Origin: Tetrahymena thermophila SB210 | Lineage: Eukaryota > Ciliophora > Oligohymenophorea > Hymenostomatida > Tetrahymenidae | NCBI RefSeq assembly: GCF_000189635.1 | Contig: NW_002476320.1 | Location: forward strand, 124,001-188,000 | Direction of reading: 5' to 3' | DNA: 64,000 nt | The notes under the pieces: generated by a model | What the model was told of the DNA's origin: nothing | The model's database searches: none | What the model saw: the letters and a program-made list of their open reading frames with translations, nothing else | Made by a program: the position numbers and the translations under genes | Shown: positions 15,006 through 29,233 of the stretch, piece by piece | Layout: each line of letters opens with the position of its first letter | How positions within the stretch are numbered: position 1 is the first letter of the stretch

Positions 15006-15626
15006 ATGGGTTTCTAATATACTTGCTCTTAATATTTGGATTCTACTCAAAAATAATGTTAGCATTACTCTGTGATTCTAAATATGCATATTACAACTAT
15101 AATAAAAGCTATTAGTGTTATTCAGGATACACGTTCTGTCTTATTCGCTTATTTGCTTGTTTATAAGATTGCCATTAAGGATTAGAAAAAAATTAATAAA
15201 ATAAAGCTTGCATCTCATTTAGTAATTATAACCAAGTTATATTTTTAAGCAGTAGCAAAGATTTCAAGTTTAATATGGACTCATAGATTTATCAGAATCT
15301 TTTGACAAAATCAAACAATAAACCAATAAACTTTAAAGTCTACTACCTAAAAAACAATGAATATGGATTTTATACGATAATGACTCTTGAAGGTCATGAT
15401 ATTCCAATTTTAGCATTTAAAAATTTACATGCTGGATACAGTTAAATGCTTATCGGTATAAGCAGAAATTTAGTGATTGAATGGGATTTACTGAAGTCAA
15501 GTGTAAATTTAACTGATTATTTATATGTTAATAGTAATAATTTTTACTTAGATCATAATATTTTAGTATTAAACTACTCATATATTCATTTATCTTATTT
15601 CACATATTTTACTTTATTTTCATAAA
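13915..15626 (+). repeat. Left arm of segmental duplication (5' flank plus pseudogene)
   Basis: This arm aligns with about 16,277-18,127. Landmarks shared by both include TACTGGAACGAAATTAAAAC (14,193 and 16,553 regions), AGAGCAGTAGGTTTGATAAC, TTTAAGATAAAC and the start-codon region. The offset grows from about 2362 to 2403 bp by small indels. The arm covers roughly 1.1 kb of upstream flank and the first 0.6 kb of the gene, and ends at TTTATTTTCATAA, matching about 18,113-18,127 in gene C. Ends are approximate. Confidence 0.8.
15006..15626 (+). pseudogene. Truncated pseudogene of the type 2 giant gene (copy of the C 5' end)
   Basis: This is a decayed copy of the first ~0.7 kb of gene C. The ATG at 15006 corresponds to 17409, but a short deletion (CTCTCT to CTCT) shifts the frame within the signal-peptide region. 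About 50 bp of the cysteine-rich segment are missing near 15,145. Conserved cysteine codons are lost (TGTGCATATTGC in C reads TATGCATATTAC here). The frame from its ATG meets TGA near 15,303. Homology resumes in pieces (NDEYGFY and SRNLV stretches around 15,355-15,480) and stops at 15,626, where unrelated DNA begins. No propeller, helix or membrane part follows. It lies on the same strand between B and C, so it is probably the stump of a tandem duplication. Confidence 0.85.
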
Positions 15627-17408
15627 GTGTCCCTATAGACACCTTTCGACTTATATATTAAAGCTACTCTGTATTAAAACTAATCTTAATAGAAAAGAAT
15701 AATTTTTTTATTTAAACAAACACTAAAAAATAATAGTCAATGAGAAATTTTATAAAAAATAATTTTTTAAACTATTACTTCGAAATTCAAAAAAAAGCAC
15801 TTTTCCAATTAAAAATCTAGTGGTTTTGATTCCACTAGTAATTTAATCAGAGTATTGCTAATTGCAGATTTTTTTTTTTTGTAATAGAGAGATAAATAGT
15901 GAAAGGTTACACCTATAACTATTTAAATAAATTTTAAATTTTAACTTTTTATAATAAAAATATGTATGCTATATTTATTTCTAAGTAACGAACACAATCC
16001 CTCTCTTACTGTTTTATTTATGTAATTAAATTTAATAATAATGTTAAAATATATAATTTAACTTTCAAATCTTTAATTCTTATGGCTATCTTAATTTTGC
16101 TTCAAAATTTATTTACCTTTTTATTTATATTATATTAAAATATTTATTTATATCTTTAAAGATCAATCAGTTTTCTAAAATTATCAAGCAAAAATAGTAA
16201 TATCTATTTTCCATTAATAATTTTAAATCTTATTTTAAAAAATTTCAGTTTACTAACATATTTAAAAAATATTATAAAAATAAAATAGAAATTGATTGAA
16301 CTATAAAAATAAATTTACCTAATTATGCATTAATTGATTTACTGTTCTGCTATATTTATAAAATATGATATTATTTCTTAGCTAAATAAATAACTGTATG
16401 AATAATTTTAAATTTATGATTCTATTTAGTTATTGAGGAAAAATTATTATTCTAGAAGAAAAATAATATTGAGTTAGTCCTTATTATTCTTGATTAAGAA
16501 ATTTATGATACATAATTTATCCTAAAAAGTACCTTTGAATTAATTTTTTTTTACTGGAACGAAATTAAAACCAAAAATAGAGCAGTAGGTTTGATAACTC
16601 TTTTAGAAATTAAATTACATTCAACTGTATTAAAGTAAGAAACAAATTATTGTGATGTCATAAAAATTTCAAGATCAATTATTGTTTTTTCATTCATTAA
16701 AAAAAAATATTTTCATAATTCAGAAGAAATTAAATTATAAATATTTAAATTTTATAATTATTTTTAAATTAAGATTACTTTAAAAATTCTTTGATATTTT
16801 TGTAAATATTTTTAATAAAATTTAGTGGAAGAAGTAGAATTTAACTCTCTTCATAACTAAAATGTATAATCTAACAGTATTTTTAATTTAATGATTATAT
16901 AATTTAATCAGACCTGAATAATTTAGTTTTCCTAGCATTACCCAAAGAGTAATATTAATAATTTATAATTCTTAAGTAAAATAGGCACCATAAATCATCA
17001 TTAATTATTATTAATAGTATAAGTTGAACTTAATTTTTCCTCTACTTGTGTTAATTTTTTGAAGATATCATTTTTTTTATAAAGGATTTTAATAAATGTA
17101 TCATCAAATCAATAAGTGTTTTCTTTTAAGATAAACCCTATTTCAATAAATAACGTTTGTTTTTTTTAGCTAATAGATCATTTTGTAATTAAAAAATTTA
17201 CTATTTAACGCTCAAGAAAACATTTAAATTTTATAAATAAAAGAAAGGCCCATTAGTTTTAATTCTTAAATAAATAGATGATATTAAGAGGCAATATTAA
17301 AAACATTAAATAGAATGAGGATATCATACTTTTATTAATTAAATTAATACAAATTAACTATTAAGGTAAAATAGAAAGAAAATTAAAGGTTTATTAAAGC
17401 ATTTAATA
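15627..17408. other. Intergenic region upstream of C
   Basis: The first ~650 bp (15,627-16,276) are AT-rich and resemble nothing else in the window. From about 16,277 the DNA is the intact copy of the duplicated 5' flank and presumably holds the promoter of C. No coding frame is supportable. Confidence 0.55.
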
Positions 17409-18127
17409 ATGAGTTAGTTACTAATATGCTCTCTCTTAATATTTGGATTCTACTCAAAAGTAATTTAAGCATTACTTTGCGATTCTAAATGTGCATATTG
17501 CAGCAGCTACAATACATGCTATTAGTGTTAGCCAGGATATACGCTCAGTTCTGATTAGCTTACTTGCTAATCTAATTGTCCTAATCAAACTTACTACTAT
17601 GAAGCAACTTAATCCTGTTTATAAGATTGTCCTTAAGGATTCGAAAAAAGTTAATAAAATAAAGCTTGCATCTCAGTTAATAATTGCGACCAAGTTACAT
17701 TTTTAAGCGGTAGCAAAGACTTCAAGTTTAATATGAACTCATAGCTTTATTAGAATCTTTTGATAGTTAGCGGCTAATAAAACCAAACAATAAACGAAAA
17801 CTACTTAAAAGTCTACTAGCTACAAAATGATGAATATGGATTTTATCCGATAGGGACTCTTGAAGGCCATAATACTCCAATTATAGCCTTTAAAAACTTA
17901 GATGGTGAATACAGCTAAATGCTTATCAGTATAAGCAGAAATTTAGTGATTGCATGGGATATGTAATATGGATTACTGAAGTCGAGCGTAAATTTATCTG
18001 ATAATTTATATGTTAATAGCAATAGCTTTTACTTAGATCAGAATATTTTAGTATTGAACTACTTTGATAGTAACTAGTTCGCTGTGTTTTTCCTCAAAAG
18101 CTGGGTAAAATCTTTATTTTCATAAGA
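16277..18127 (+). repeat. Right arm of segmental duplication (5' flank plus start of gene C)
   Basis: This is the partner of 13,915-15,626. It contains the intact start of gene C. It retains the coding frame and the cysteines lost in the left copy, so it is the functional copy, while the left copy has drifted. Boundaries are approximate. Confidence 0.8.
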
Positions 18128-21100
18128 ATAAAATGACTAAACAGATTAGTTTTTTACATTTTTTGATAGAGTTCATTAAACACCTATTATTGGGTACTAA
18201 ATCCAATTTAATAACTATTTAATTAGTTATGATAATAACAATATGATTATTAAATGGGATATTAATAATAACTATGGATATGAGATTTATTAAAATTTTA
18301 ATTTCACTATAAATTAAGTATTTTCTTTCCCAAATTTTTAAAGCATGTAGAATTCAGATTTCTTCATTGTCACTTTTTAAGAAAATACAAGTATTAACAT
18401 TATTAGTAATAACAATAATACTTCAATTCTAGCATTCAATACTAATCATACTACTGCAATATCGAATATTTTCTTTGATATTAGCATTTAAGTTCAAAAC
18501 TATCAATCTCTTAACATAGTTTAGTTAATCTCGATAAGCCAAACTGAGATAATTGTTTTTTAGTTTAATATAAACTAATAATCAATTAAAGCTATTGCTA
18601 ATTTTACTCAATCAACTCTTTTTACAAAGCTAATAAATAATTAAGTCATAATTGTAAATTAAAAAGGACTAAACGCATTTTCTTTTCAGCAATAGTAATA
18701 ACAATCAAATTCTACTTCTTAATTATAATTACTTAACATATTACCTACAGCAATTTCTACAAATGACTATATTGGTGATATTTAATAATTAAATACTTTT
18801 AGTAACATATCATATGTAATTGTTGGAAGATTATTAACTATTTATTAAAGTCAAATTTAGCCTGGAAACTCTATACTTGCTTTTAAATAATCTCAACAGA
18901 TCTAAAGTTCACCTAAGTATAGCTAACATTATGGAAAAGTTAATGGAGTAGTAATGGACACAAGTTAAAACTTAATTATTTCGTATAGTTCAGATGGATC
19001 ATTTGGAATATGGGACATAATCTAGAATAGCATATTAAACTAAAAGCCTTTATATTTTTAGTTACCTCCTTGGTGCTTATCTTTGTAATCTTGCTAAACC
19101 AGTATAATCTATTCGTAAGTTATCATGAACGGAGTACTTTTATCTCTTTATAGTAATAATATATTTATCACCTGGAATATAAGTAGATATTAAATCTCAT
19201 AAAGAAATACATATTCTTTGCCAAGTTAATGGCTGAGTCTAACTAATTATGGATTTTTTAACAATTATTTGTTTATGAGTAATAATAAAGAATTATTTAT
19301 TTATAATTTTAATTCAAGCGAGACTTAGATAGTAAACAATAATTACACACAATACTCTGAAAACATCAGCTAAATATAACTAGGATTTAATAGTAATACC
19401 TTTTATTTATTAGAAACACTAACTACTTATAATAATTCTTCTCCTCAATACCTATTAAGAATCAAGTTTTTATCTAATTATACAGTATCTAAAAATACAA
19501 CAATTCAATAACAATGCCAAGAGTTATAGTATTTTCAATAAACATAAAAAGTAATTGTTAACTATTATTCTGTAAATTTGACTATAGTTACTTTTCCAAC
19601 ACTTACCTCAGTATCCATAACTCTAGATTCTAACATAGTAACTTAAATATATTCTGCTTCATAAAATTCTTTTCTAATAATTACTGCTTCAACTACTATG
19701 TATTAATATTTACCAAGTGGTAGTACTTACGCATCTAATAAACCAGCAAATTCTCCCTTACCTAGAAAAAATTTTGGTATGATTTATAAGTCTTAGTTTT
19801 AAGTTACATCTTCAGGGTATACCTATTTTTAGAATACAGGATTTAATTAATTAGACAACTAAGTATATTTTTATTTTTAATAAATTTAATTATTATTTTA
19901 ACATTAACCCTTAAAACCTTAAATTTATTAAAAAAATTTTATTTAATTTCTTTATTATTTTTTTAAAAATTAATATCCAAATTTTTTTGAATAATGAAAA
20001 ATTTTTACATAATTATACCATAAAAGAACAAATTATTATTCAAATAATAAAAAAATATTTAAAAAAATAATTTTTGTCTAAATTAATAAAATTTATTTAA
20101 AAAAAAGGTATTTTATTTACTTTATAGTAACCTCAGAATTTGTTAAGTGTTTCCTTTTAAAAATGAAATATCAAGCGTTAGTGTAGTAAATAATGCACTG
20201 GCTTATATAGGATTTTCAGATGGTAGCTTTTAAATTGGTAGATACTCATGTAGTACCTAGATTTATGTTAATGATTATTGTAATACATAAAATACAATTT
20301 TTAATCCTTACTTAAAAAAAGCATATCTTTTTAATCTTGGAAAGGTTATTTTATAATTTAAATTTTTGCAATTAAATAATTAATATTATTTAATTGATAA
20401 TAGGTTATTGTGGTTGATTTGTATAGTAAATCAGATGTTGTTATTAATTATGGACATCCTACAACAAATTCAGTTAATGTAATTTAAGACAGTGTTAATG
20501 GAAATATGATTACTTATTCAAAAGAAAGCACATAGAATTTGTACAAGTTTAATTAAAAAAATCAAACTGCAACTCAGTTTATGAATGGACATAATGCCAC
20601 AGTCGATTATGTATTTCTTGATATTTAGAATGATGTGGTTATAAGCCATTCAATAAGTTTAACAGACTTAAAGGTTATTGTTTGGTCTTATTCATACACA
20701 ATATAACTTTAAGTATTTTTAAATATTTAATAATTTAACCAAACAACTCCTATTATAGGTATAGTTAGTGCAGTATTTGATTAAAATAGATAATAGTTAT
20801 TTGTTTTAACATTACAAGGAACTCTATTTACATTTAATTATCTAAATTATACTGTGAAAACATAATTTTTAATACAAAATGCCCAGACAATTTATTTAGA
20901 TTCTAACTACAACAAATTTTATTTAATTTATAACTAATATAGAATATAAGTAAGAAATTACTATACTCTTAATCTAGAAAATGAAATAATAACTAATTCA
21001 CCTATACCTCCATTATAGAAGCTCTCACCTTCAAATAATTGGCTAATTATTACTTCTAGTAAACTACTAACAGTCATAGACAGATAAACACAGACCTATA

Positions 21101-24100
21101 AATCAACAATTCTTTGCAATACAAACTGCGGAGACTTTAAAATCTCTGATAAACTTAATTTAATTTTTTCATATTTAAGAGATAATTCAGATAGTATTGA
21201 TGCTTATGATATTACAAATGGGAATTATTTGTATTCAATAAGTGGTTAGACAGATCTAGATATAGGAACAATCAAATTGATAGTGATGGATGATGTCAAT
21301 TATCTATTATTTATAGGAAAACTTAGCTCATATATAACTGTGTTTTTTAATTATCTTACTAAGCAATATGTAGGATATACATATGAAAATATATTTTTGT
21401 TTTGGGGAACAGCTATGAACAACCAATTTAACGCTTTGAGTGTAGCTGATACATCAACTTTTTAGTAAATAATATATTAATTATAAAATGGAAAATTATT
21501 TTGAAAGCTTTAAAAATTTTTTATCATTTTAATTTAAATAAATTAATTTTAAAAATTTTAAAAGCATTAGAACAATTTAAGAGTAGATCACTAGTACTTT
21601 TAAATTTTAAGATTAGTATATGTTAAAATAGATTGACTACTATACAAGCTCAACAGGAGATATCTATTTCGTTGGCGGATTAGGATATGTCAGAAGGTAC
21701 ACAACTTAAAATTAGATGGTGAAACTCGTTGGATAACTTTCTAATTACATATAGATTGTTTATTACAATCAAAATGTATATGTATTAACTTATACATAAC
21801 TTTTAAAATATTCAGATAACTTCTAAATTTTACCCAGTAACTCAACTCTAAACATGTTTGGAAGTCAAATCATAGGAACAATCAATAATTAGATATTTGT
21901 CTCTACATTTAATTCAACTATTTTACAGATCGATTGTTAATCATTTTAAGTTATCAATACTATCGCCCTTCCTTCTTCTCTGGTTTAATCTTAATTTGTT
22001 CAAAAATACAATGATTTGTTAATAATAACTTAAGACGGAAGTTTTATACGTTATAATTATGCAAATAAAACATAAGTTTTTAAATTATCATCGACCTATT
22101 ACTATGCATACTATAATTTAAATTTAAGTTTGATATCGCTTGTTTCATCTACTTAAATAGAAATGTACACATATACAATAAACATACAAAATTTCACAAA
22201 TTATCAACTGACAATTGTACCTTACTCTAGTACCTTAAGCTTTGTATTCATTGATGAGTAATATAGTAATTTGTATGCTGTATTGGCTAATGATAGAGTT
22301 ATTGATATATTTTCATTTTAGAGAAATCCATTAACTCCAAATATGAATATGACAAAAATAAATTTCATACCATACATAAATTCAATTTTTTCTGTTTAAT
22401 TGAGTATTGTTGGATCTTACATAAAAGTTCAAATACCTTGGTCAATATCTTACTACGATAGGCAAACATTTAATTTTTACTGGCAAGTTTAAGACCCGAA
22501 ATTTATTTAATAAATAAGATAATATATTATTAATCCTTCTTTTCCTGAGCTTGTTTTTACAGCCTAAAATAACTTTATAACCATAGCATACTAAAATATT
22601 TAAAGTCAAGTCTATAATTTACTTTTAAAATATTAACTCTAATATCCGACTATATATAATATAACAATATAGAAAAACTTTGACCTCTATATGATAAATA
22701 TGTTAATATTAGTTAGCGGTAACATTGTTCGCTACCAAGCTAACATTCCCATTGTTAACGGAATCCCTTAACAAAGTTATTTTAAAAATTGCTTGCTTTA
22801 GATTTAAAATCCTTTAGCTGGTTATTAAGTTCAAAATTAGCTTTCTAATTTGTAAGATTATTTTTCTCAATTTAATTATTAGTCTTAAGGAATAAGATTA
22901 TAGGTAAAATTTGTTTTATAAACATTCATTTTTAACTTACATATTAATTAAAATAATATTAGATATATGGCACTAGTTTCCTTTATTACACTCCTTTAAT
23001 GTAATAACTAAACACATAAGTCTAATATTTTGGCAATTAATAAAATTCTAACTTAAATTTAGAAGCTAATCTGTTCTCTCAAAATCAGAATCAATAAGTA
23101 TCCCTATCAAACTAAAATCTCATCCTTCTTTCTAAACCGATAGTTGCTTAATTTAATGCTTTGACTAATACATTTTCGCTTTAAAATGTATCATTTTCAT
23201 AACTAAATTAATCTTATTAAGTAAATACAACTATAAAAATGACAAATTTGATTTAAATTTCATTTATAAATATTACTATTTAATAAATTAACCTAGGAGG
23301 ATAGGTTAGCCTTTTTGATATTTAAAACTGCACAAATGTATCTTTTTAGAATATTTAAATATAGAATATAAATATTCAAGACTTAGTATCATTATTTAAA
23401 TTTTAGTTGGTAAGTAATTTAAATATTTAAAACCTCAGCATTGTATAAATAAATTATGAATATACGACAAGAAGGTTTTTAATAATAAGCCAAACTTAAT
23501 AATATCTATTTTAATTTTACAAAATAGCTAATTTAACCCTTTCGGGTTTTACAATATAATACATTAAAGGTAATAGTAATCAAAGTATTTTTGACTTCAA
23601 ACAGAATTAAAATTCGCTGTTATAAGACATTTAATTGAATTAAATAGTGGATATATAGGTAATTTCTTATGTTAACTACTTTTAGGACGAAATATCAACT
23701 ACTGTTGAAGAAAACGACATCGCTTATTTATCTTAAATAAATATTAAAGATTTTCATTCAAACTAAAATGCTATTAACTATTAAGGAAGCACTCTTTAGA
23801 TATCATTTTCTTCATTTGATTCTATAAATTGCTTAAAATGTACAGGATCATCTTTGCAAGTATATTAAACAACCAATTTAGAAATTCGAAATACAAATTT
23901 TACTAATAACTCTGCTTATAATGGAGGTAGCATTGCTATAATAAATTGTTAAAGCAGTAGTATTTCTATAACCAATTCATAGTTTTTAGGGAACAGTGCT
24001 TAAAATAGTGGTGGAGCCATTTACTTATCTAACTCATATTTGAAACTTTAAAACGATATATTTGAAAGTAATAGTGCTCTTATTGGAGGTGCAATTAGAT

Positions 24101-27100
24101 ATGTAGGTGGTAGACCAAGAGAATTTAATCATTAATACTTTTAAGCAAATGGAGTATAATTTATTTAAAATGTAGCAGTTATTCATAGTTAAAACTGGGG
24201 TTCATATATTTAATATGTGAAAGCATAATAATTAAATTTAAAAAATTTTAGATTACTAGATTAATAATAAGACAAAAGTGAATCAAAGAATCTTTAATAA
24301 GACATATTTTAAATTAATAATCTTTAAAGTGGAGGATTTATAAATTTATAATTTTAGATATATGACGAAGAAAATAATGCACTTTACTACAATGTAACAA
24401 GTTGTTAAAATAATTAATATCCTAAAGATATATGTGATGAGTTAAGCTAAATTAAGCTTACTCTTCTATCCTTAGATGAAAATGTAGTAAGAGTAGTAGG
24501 ATCTTACACTGCTCAATTTAGTTAATTTATCTCTTCTATAGAGGGATTTTAAATTATAGGAATTCAACTAATTGGTAATCCTCTTAGCTCTTAATTCATA
24601 TATCTGTAAGCAGAAGGAATATAATAATATTAACCCTTAAGTTCTAATGATATTATTCAAAAACGTAACTTTTTAATTTTATCAATTTATTTTAATAACA
24701 TATATTTTAAAAGTATCATCAGCTGTTTATTAAGATAAATATTAATTAAATTTCCGTTAATGTGAAATTGGAGAAATCTATAAATAAGCAAATCAAATTT
24801 ATTTATGCTCTGAATGTATTGTGGGAACTTACTCCTTACAAACACCAACAAAAAGTAATATTAATTTTTTAATTAACCTTTATTTACCTCTTAAGTAGAT
24901 AATAGTTTACAATGCTAAAGATGTCCTGACCAAACCAGCTATTGCTATAAAAATTAAATGGAACTCAAGGCTGGATATTGGAAAAGTACGAATTTAACAG
25001 ATAATATTTATTAATGTTAGACAAAATCTAGTTGCAATGGTGATCAAAAGACAAATTATTGTGCTACAGGCCATTATGGTCCACTTTGTTAATTTTGTGA
25101 TGAAAATGGTGTAATATGGCAAGATAAATTTTAGTATGATAATAAGAATGGATGCACTAACTGTACAAAAATGTCTATAGGATATGCTATAGGAGAAACC
25201 CTTATAGTTTCATTGATCATAGTCGCATATTGCTTATTTAACATAGTATAATGCTTAAAAGCTTCTGAGAGGGTAGTATTAGCATTCTATATGCGTGTTC
25301 TCAAGTTGTCATGTATTAGCAGATCAAGCTAAAACAATGAGGTTAACATGGCAGTAAAAGCTTTAACTTATTTCTTATAGTTATATAAGCTCATTTCAAA
25401 TTATACACTTGATCTACCTTAAGTAGTTGCAGTTGCTCCAGACATATTTGGTAAAAATTTAGTTAAAAAACATATTTAATTTATAGTTTTTTGCTTAAAT
25501 TAAAATGAAAGGTTCTCCATCTAGTTCAGCAGTTGTTAACAATGCATGCTAAGTAGCATTATTATCTACAGAATCCATGCCTCATTTGTATTGGAGATCC
25601 TTAATGATAATACTGTCACCTTTTGGATTTGCAATTGTTCTTTTCTTAATTTACCTGATTTTTATTCATAAGAAGTATAATGTTACAATCAGAAAAGTAA
25701 AAGTTCTATTTAATTTAAATAAATTAGCAAAATGAATTTTTATTCTTTAAAAAAATAACAAAAACAATAAAAGTATTAAAAATCAAATTATTTATTCAAA
25801 AAATAGTCTCATGTGATTTGCACTCTAATTTTTTTGTTTTAGTATACTTAACCAAACATTGTTTAAAATTTGGTAGCCTAAGTTTCTTGTTAAGAATTTG
25901 ATGGAAAAAAATATATAATTGCTGATTATACATATGAATGTTATACATAGCAGCATCTGTCATTTATATTATTCTTAATTGGACCTGGTCTGATTTTCCA
26001 TAGTTTTATTTACCCTCTTTTTGTCTTTACTGTCCTTTATATATCAAGAAATTAGCTAAATAATGCGACAGTAAGATTAAGATATGGATACATTTATTAA
26101 GATTATAATGTTAGAGGATATTATTGGGAAATTATGAAATATTTCTTAAAATTATCTTTAATTCTTGTTTTAAATTTCTACGACTCTCCACAACCAAGTA
26201 AATAAATTGCTTTATAAAAATTTATTTTTATTTAAATGTATATTTTTTATAAAGAAACAAAGTTCTTAGCTGTCTTTTGCGTATTAGCTATCTATTACAT
26301 TTTATTGATATTAGTGAAGCCATATTAAATGAAGAGATACTAATAAGTAGATTAAAATAGTACGATTGCTTTGATGATGGTTAGTATCCTTAACTATTTT
26401 CTTAATACTGATGTTACATAGATTTAAATTTATATATTCTATATGTTACTACTTCTTTGCTAATTAGTAAATGGTGGATTCTTAGTTTTCCTTATTCTTA
26501 GAGTTTACTTTGAAAAATATGTTTAATTTATCTTGAACAAGTTACCATCTTCTATAAGAAATTCAATTTATATTAGATTTTTAATGTCAAAGACTGACAT
26601 ACATTCTGATTTAGTTGTTTAAAAGGCAATTAAACTTTGGATGCTTGTTTATAAAAAATCTAAATTTTACTAACTTAAGTAATAATAATCATCTTTTATT
26701 AAAAAATAAATTAAATCTAAATTTTCAGGAGCTTTATTAGAACCTTCTAGTAGTTAAAGTAAAATTTAATTTTTAAAAAATTTTTATTTAATTTTTTCAA
26801 CTTTAATAAAGTCTCTCCTACAATCATTCCAAGCCATTAGGAAAGAGCAAAAAGATTTAGCCTCAAAAAAAGTAATATGCATCATATTTATTACAGAAAT
26901 CAATCTGAAACTGAAGAATAGTTAAATTCTCATAGACTTTTGACAAATCCATAAACTTTAAGAAGTAAAAATAATTTTATAAAATTATTGCTAATCTTAA
27001 TATTAAAAAAAGCTCAATAAGACAAAGTATTAAAAACTCAGAGTATTGTAGATTAACTTAAAGAAAATCAATAAGAATAGGAATCAGATTAAATAGATAT

Positions 27101-27182
27101 TTTGTCATCTGGTAGTTCAATGAAAATTCCTAACTTTGTTGCAAAATCTAATGCAAGAAATAGCATACTTTCTTAAAATTGA
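17409..27182 (+). CDS. Giant receptor-like membrane protein C (type 2)
   Basis: Predicted 2978 residues in 11 exons. Introns: 19863-20107, 20345-20403, 21465-21564, 22904-22962, 24665-24713, 24855-24898, 25451-25511, 25697-25806, 26198-26254, 26759-26811. Exons sum to 8937 nt, and the stop TGA is at 27180-27182. All intron positions and phases match F and the first ten of B. N-terminus: signal peptide, then CDSKCAYC / CYQCQPGYTL cysteine knot. Propeller strands include SYSSDGSFGIWD. The beta-helix shows NGGSIAI, SGGAIYL and IGGAIRY repeats. The juxtamembrane module has ATGHYGPLCQFCDENG, and the inter-TM motif is CQEFDGKKYIIADYTYEC. The cytosolic-side tail is Gln/Ser-rich. Gene C has no type 1 partner head-to-head; its upstream neighbour is a pseudogene on the same strand. 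It converges on the TMEM43-like gene. Receptor or adhesin is inferred. Confidence 0.88.
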
Positions 27183-27716
27183 TATTAAATTATTAATTTA
27201 TATATAATTATTTGTTGAAAAAAATTTATTTTTTGTAGTTTTTAAAAATAAAGATAATTATCATTTTTCAAGTATTCGTAGGTAGTGACCACCAGAAAGA
27301 TGTTACCCAAATTTATTTAATATTTAATTGCAAAATTACTTTATCCTTTTTAAAAATTTGATGCATTACTAAATAAAAAGTATCATTTTTACGATAAAAA
27401 GAAATTAAGTATTTTTAATTCAATTATAGTAAAACGTAAAATTTTAGAAAATAAATATTTACCTTGACATGCAATAAAATAAATTAAATTTTTAAGATAT
27501 AAAAATTTTAAAGAAATAAAATATTTATGAAACATTAATGTGAAAATCTATAAAAATACAATTCGATTAAATTTGAAGATATTTTAAATTAAATAAAAAT
27601 ATTAAAATAAATTTGATGTAAAATTGATTTTGTTTTTTAATCTTCATATAATTTTAATAAATTTATTTATTGCTGACTAATTCTATTAATTTCATCTAAT
27701 ATAAAATTATATTTTT
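27183..27716. other. Convergent 3' intergenic region between C and the TMEM43-like gene
   Basis: This 534 bp stretch of AT-rich DNA lies between two stop codons on opposite strands. It should contain both 3' UTRs and polyadenylation sites. I see no coding frame and no strong hairpin. Confidence 0.5.
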
Positions 27717-29147
27717 TCATGTAGATTTATTTAAATAATTTATCATATCACGATTGTTTTATCTTAATTTTTTGAATTTAAGTTGATTAAAATCGTTCTC
27801 TATTTTATTAATAACATCATAATGAAAGTGAAATTAAGAATAGCATATAAGCATGATAGATAATATAAAAAACCCAGAAGGATATAGCCGGTTAATAACG
27901 CTTGCAACTTTTAAGTTAAAAATATGTAATGATGAAAAAGTAAGTGTACTTTTTAGCATGTCTTTATCTACTTCAAATATGCTTTGCTAAATTTAATCAG
28001 ATTTATTTTACATTTCCTAAATTTATTATGAAATTTCTTCTCTAAATACTCCATTATAGAATTCTTTTCCAACTACGAAATATGATAAATATAAATATAG
28101 AGAGCTTATTATAATGCAATATAACACCATTTTTTTATATTCACTTTGAAGAACAGTTTATGAAGATGAGTAGAAGATATCATTTAATTCTTTTTAATTT
28201 ATTAAACCCTTAGTTATAAAACTAAATAATGAAGTATTACAAGATTGTTTGTTCCCATTAATAAAATATTCAATTTTTTGATCAGAGTTTTATGATTGCA
28301 ATTAAGTTAAACAATCTTTTTTTTTTAGAGCTAAAGCTGTTGCTGTTGCTATTTTTTATATTTCATGAAATGATATTCTAATATCTCCTTTATTCAGTTT
28401 TCCTTTCTCTCTCATGATTTAAATATATTATTTGTTTATTTCTACATGCATTCCTGAAAAAATGAGTCTTTCAAGGGGATTCTCTGCTAATTCATTCAAA
28501 GAATTTTGTTTTGTTTAATTATTTTCCTTGTTGATACCATTTTAAAGATTTTATTTTTTTGAATAAATTTCTGAAATTAATTAATTCATAAATTCGATAT
28601 TTATTTATTGACAAACAAAATTGTCCTCAGATAACTAAATTAGTAAAGGGGTACTTAGCTTCTAATCTTCTAAGAAAATATTACCATTTGTTACAACATT
28701 ATATCTAATAGGTGAAACGTTATATAATTTATTAATATTTTCCAAAATGCTTAGATCCTTCCATTCACATATGTAATTATGATACTATGATGCATTATGG
28801 AAAACTTCTACTTTGCGATACAATCCTAGTTAATCAAGACTGGATGTTGAAATCTTAAATAGACTATCTTTACCTAATTATTAACTATGTGTTTAGATTT
28901 TCCCTTAAACATATATCAGTTCATTTTATATGTTTGTTGATAGATTTTATTAACTTTGAAGAGCATTCATAATTACTTTCTTAAAATGACTTATTGTGTG
29001 TTACTTTTTAAACGATTTAAAAAGTGTGTATGATGAAATTCCTAACAAAGAATAAAATATTGTTTGAGAAATTTTTGGATCTATTAAAGCTCTATAGTTT
29101 AAAAAATTTAAATATTTATTTGCTTTATATCTAATTTCGCTTTCCAT
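27717..29147 (-). CDS. TMEM43/LUMA-like membrane protein
   Basis: A single uninterrupted frame runs from ATG at 29147 to TGA at 27717-27719 and encodes 476 residues without introns. Features in order: a hydrophobic segment about 27-45; a region with LIYVQGKIQTHS (77-88) and LGLYRKVEVFHN (107-118), then YICEW; GDIRISF (254-260); LFSFITKGLINQKELNDIFY (307-326); a strong membrane segment about 339-360; another about 420-437; a basic C-terminus. The order recalls TMEM43 (LUMA): an LVHVSG-type strand, an LRRxVEMYQW-type motif, a GDLRVSF motif, then C-terminal membrane helices. TMEM43 sits in the ER and inner nuclear membrane. I recognise this by motif order only, so the family call is tentative; the gene itself is well supported by the long open frame. 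Two TTCTAGAA palindromes lie 97-160 bp upstream. Confidence 0.7.
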
Positions 29148-29233
29148 TTTTTAATTATTGATTAATTTAGTTTTTGTAATTGATTTGAGTAATAAATTTT
29201 GAAATATGATTTTTCATTTTAATTTATTTTAGA

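Noticed and set aside
26866..26890. A 25-nt intron near the 3' end of C
   Set aside because: An intron at 26759-26811 restores the frame with a normal length and matches F intron 10, so no tiny intron is needed.
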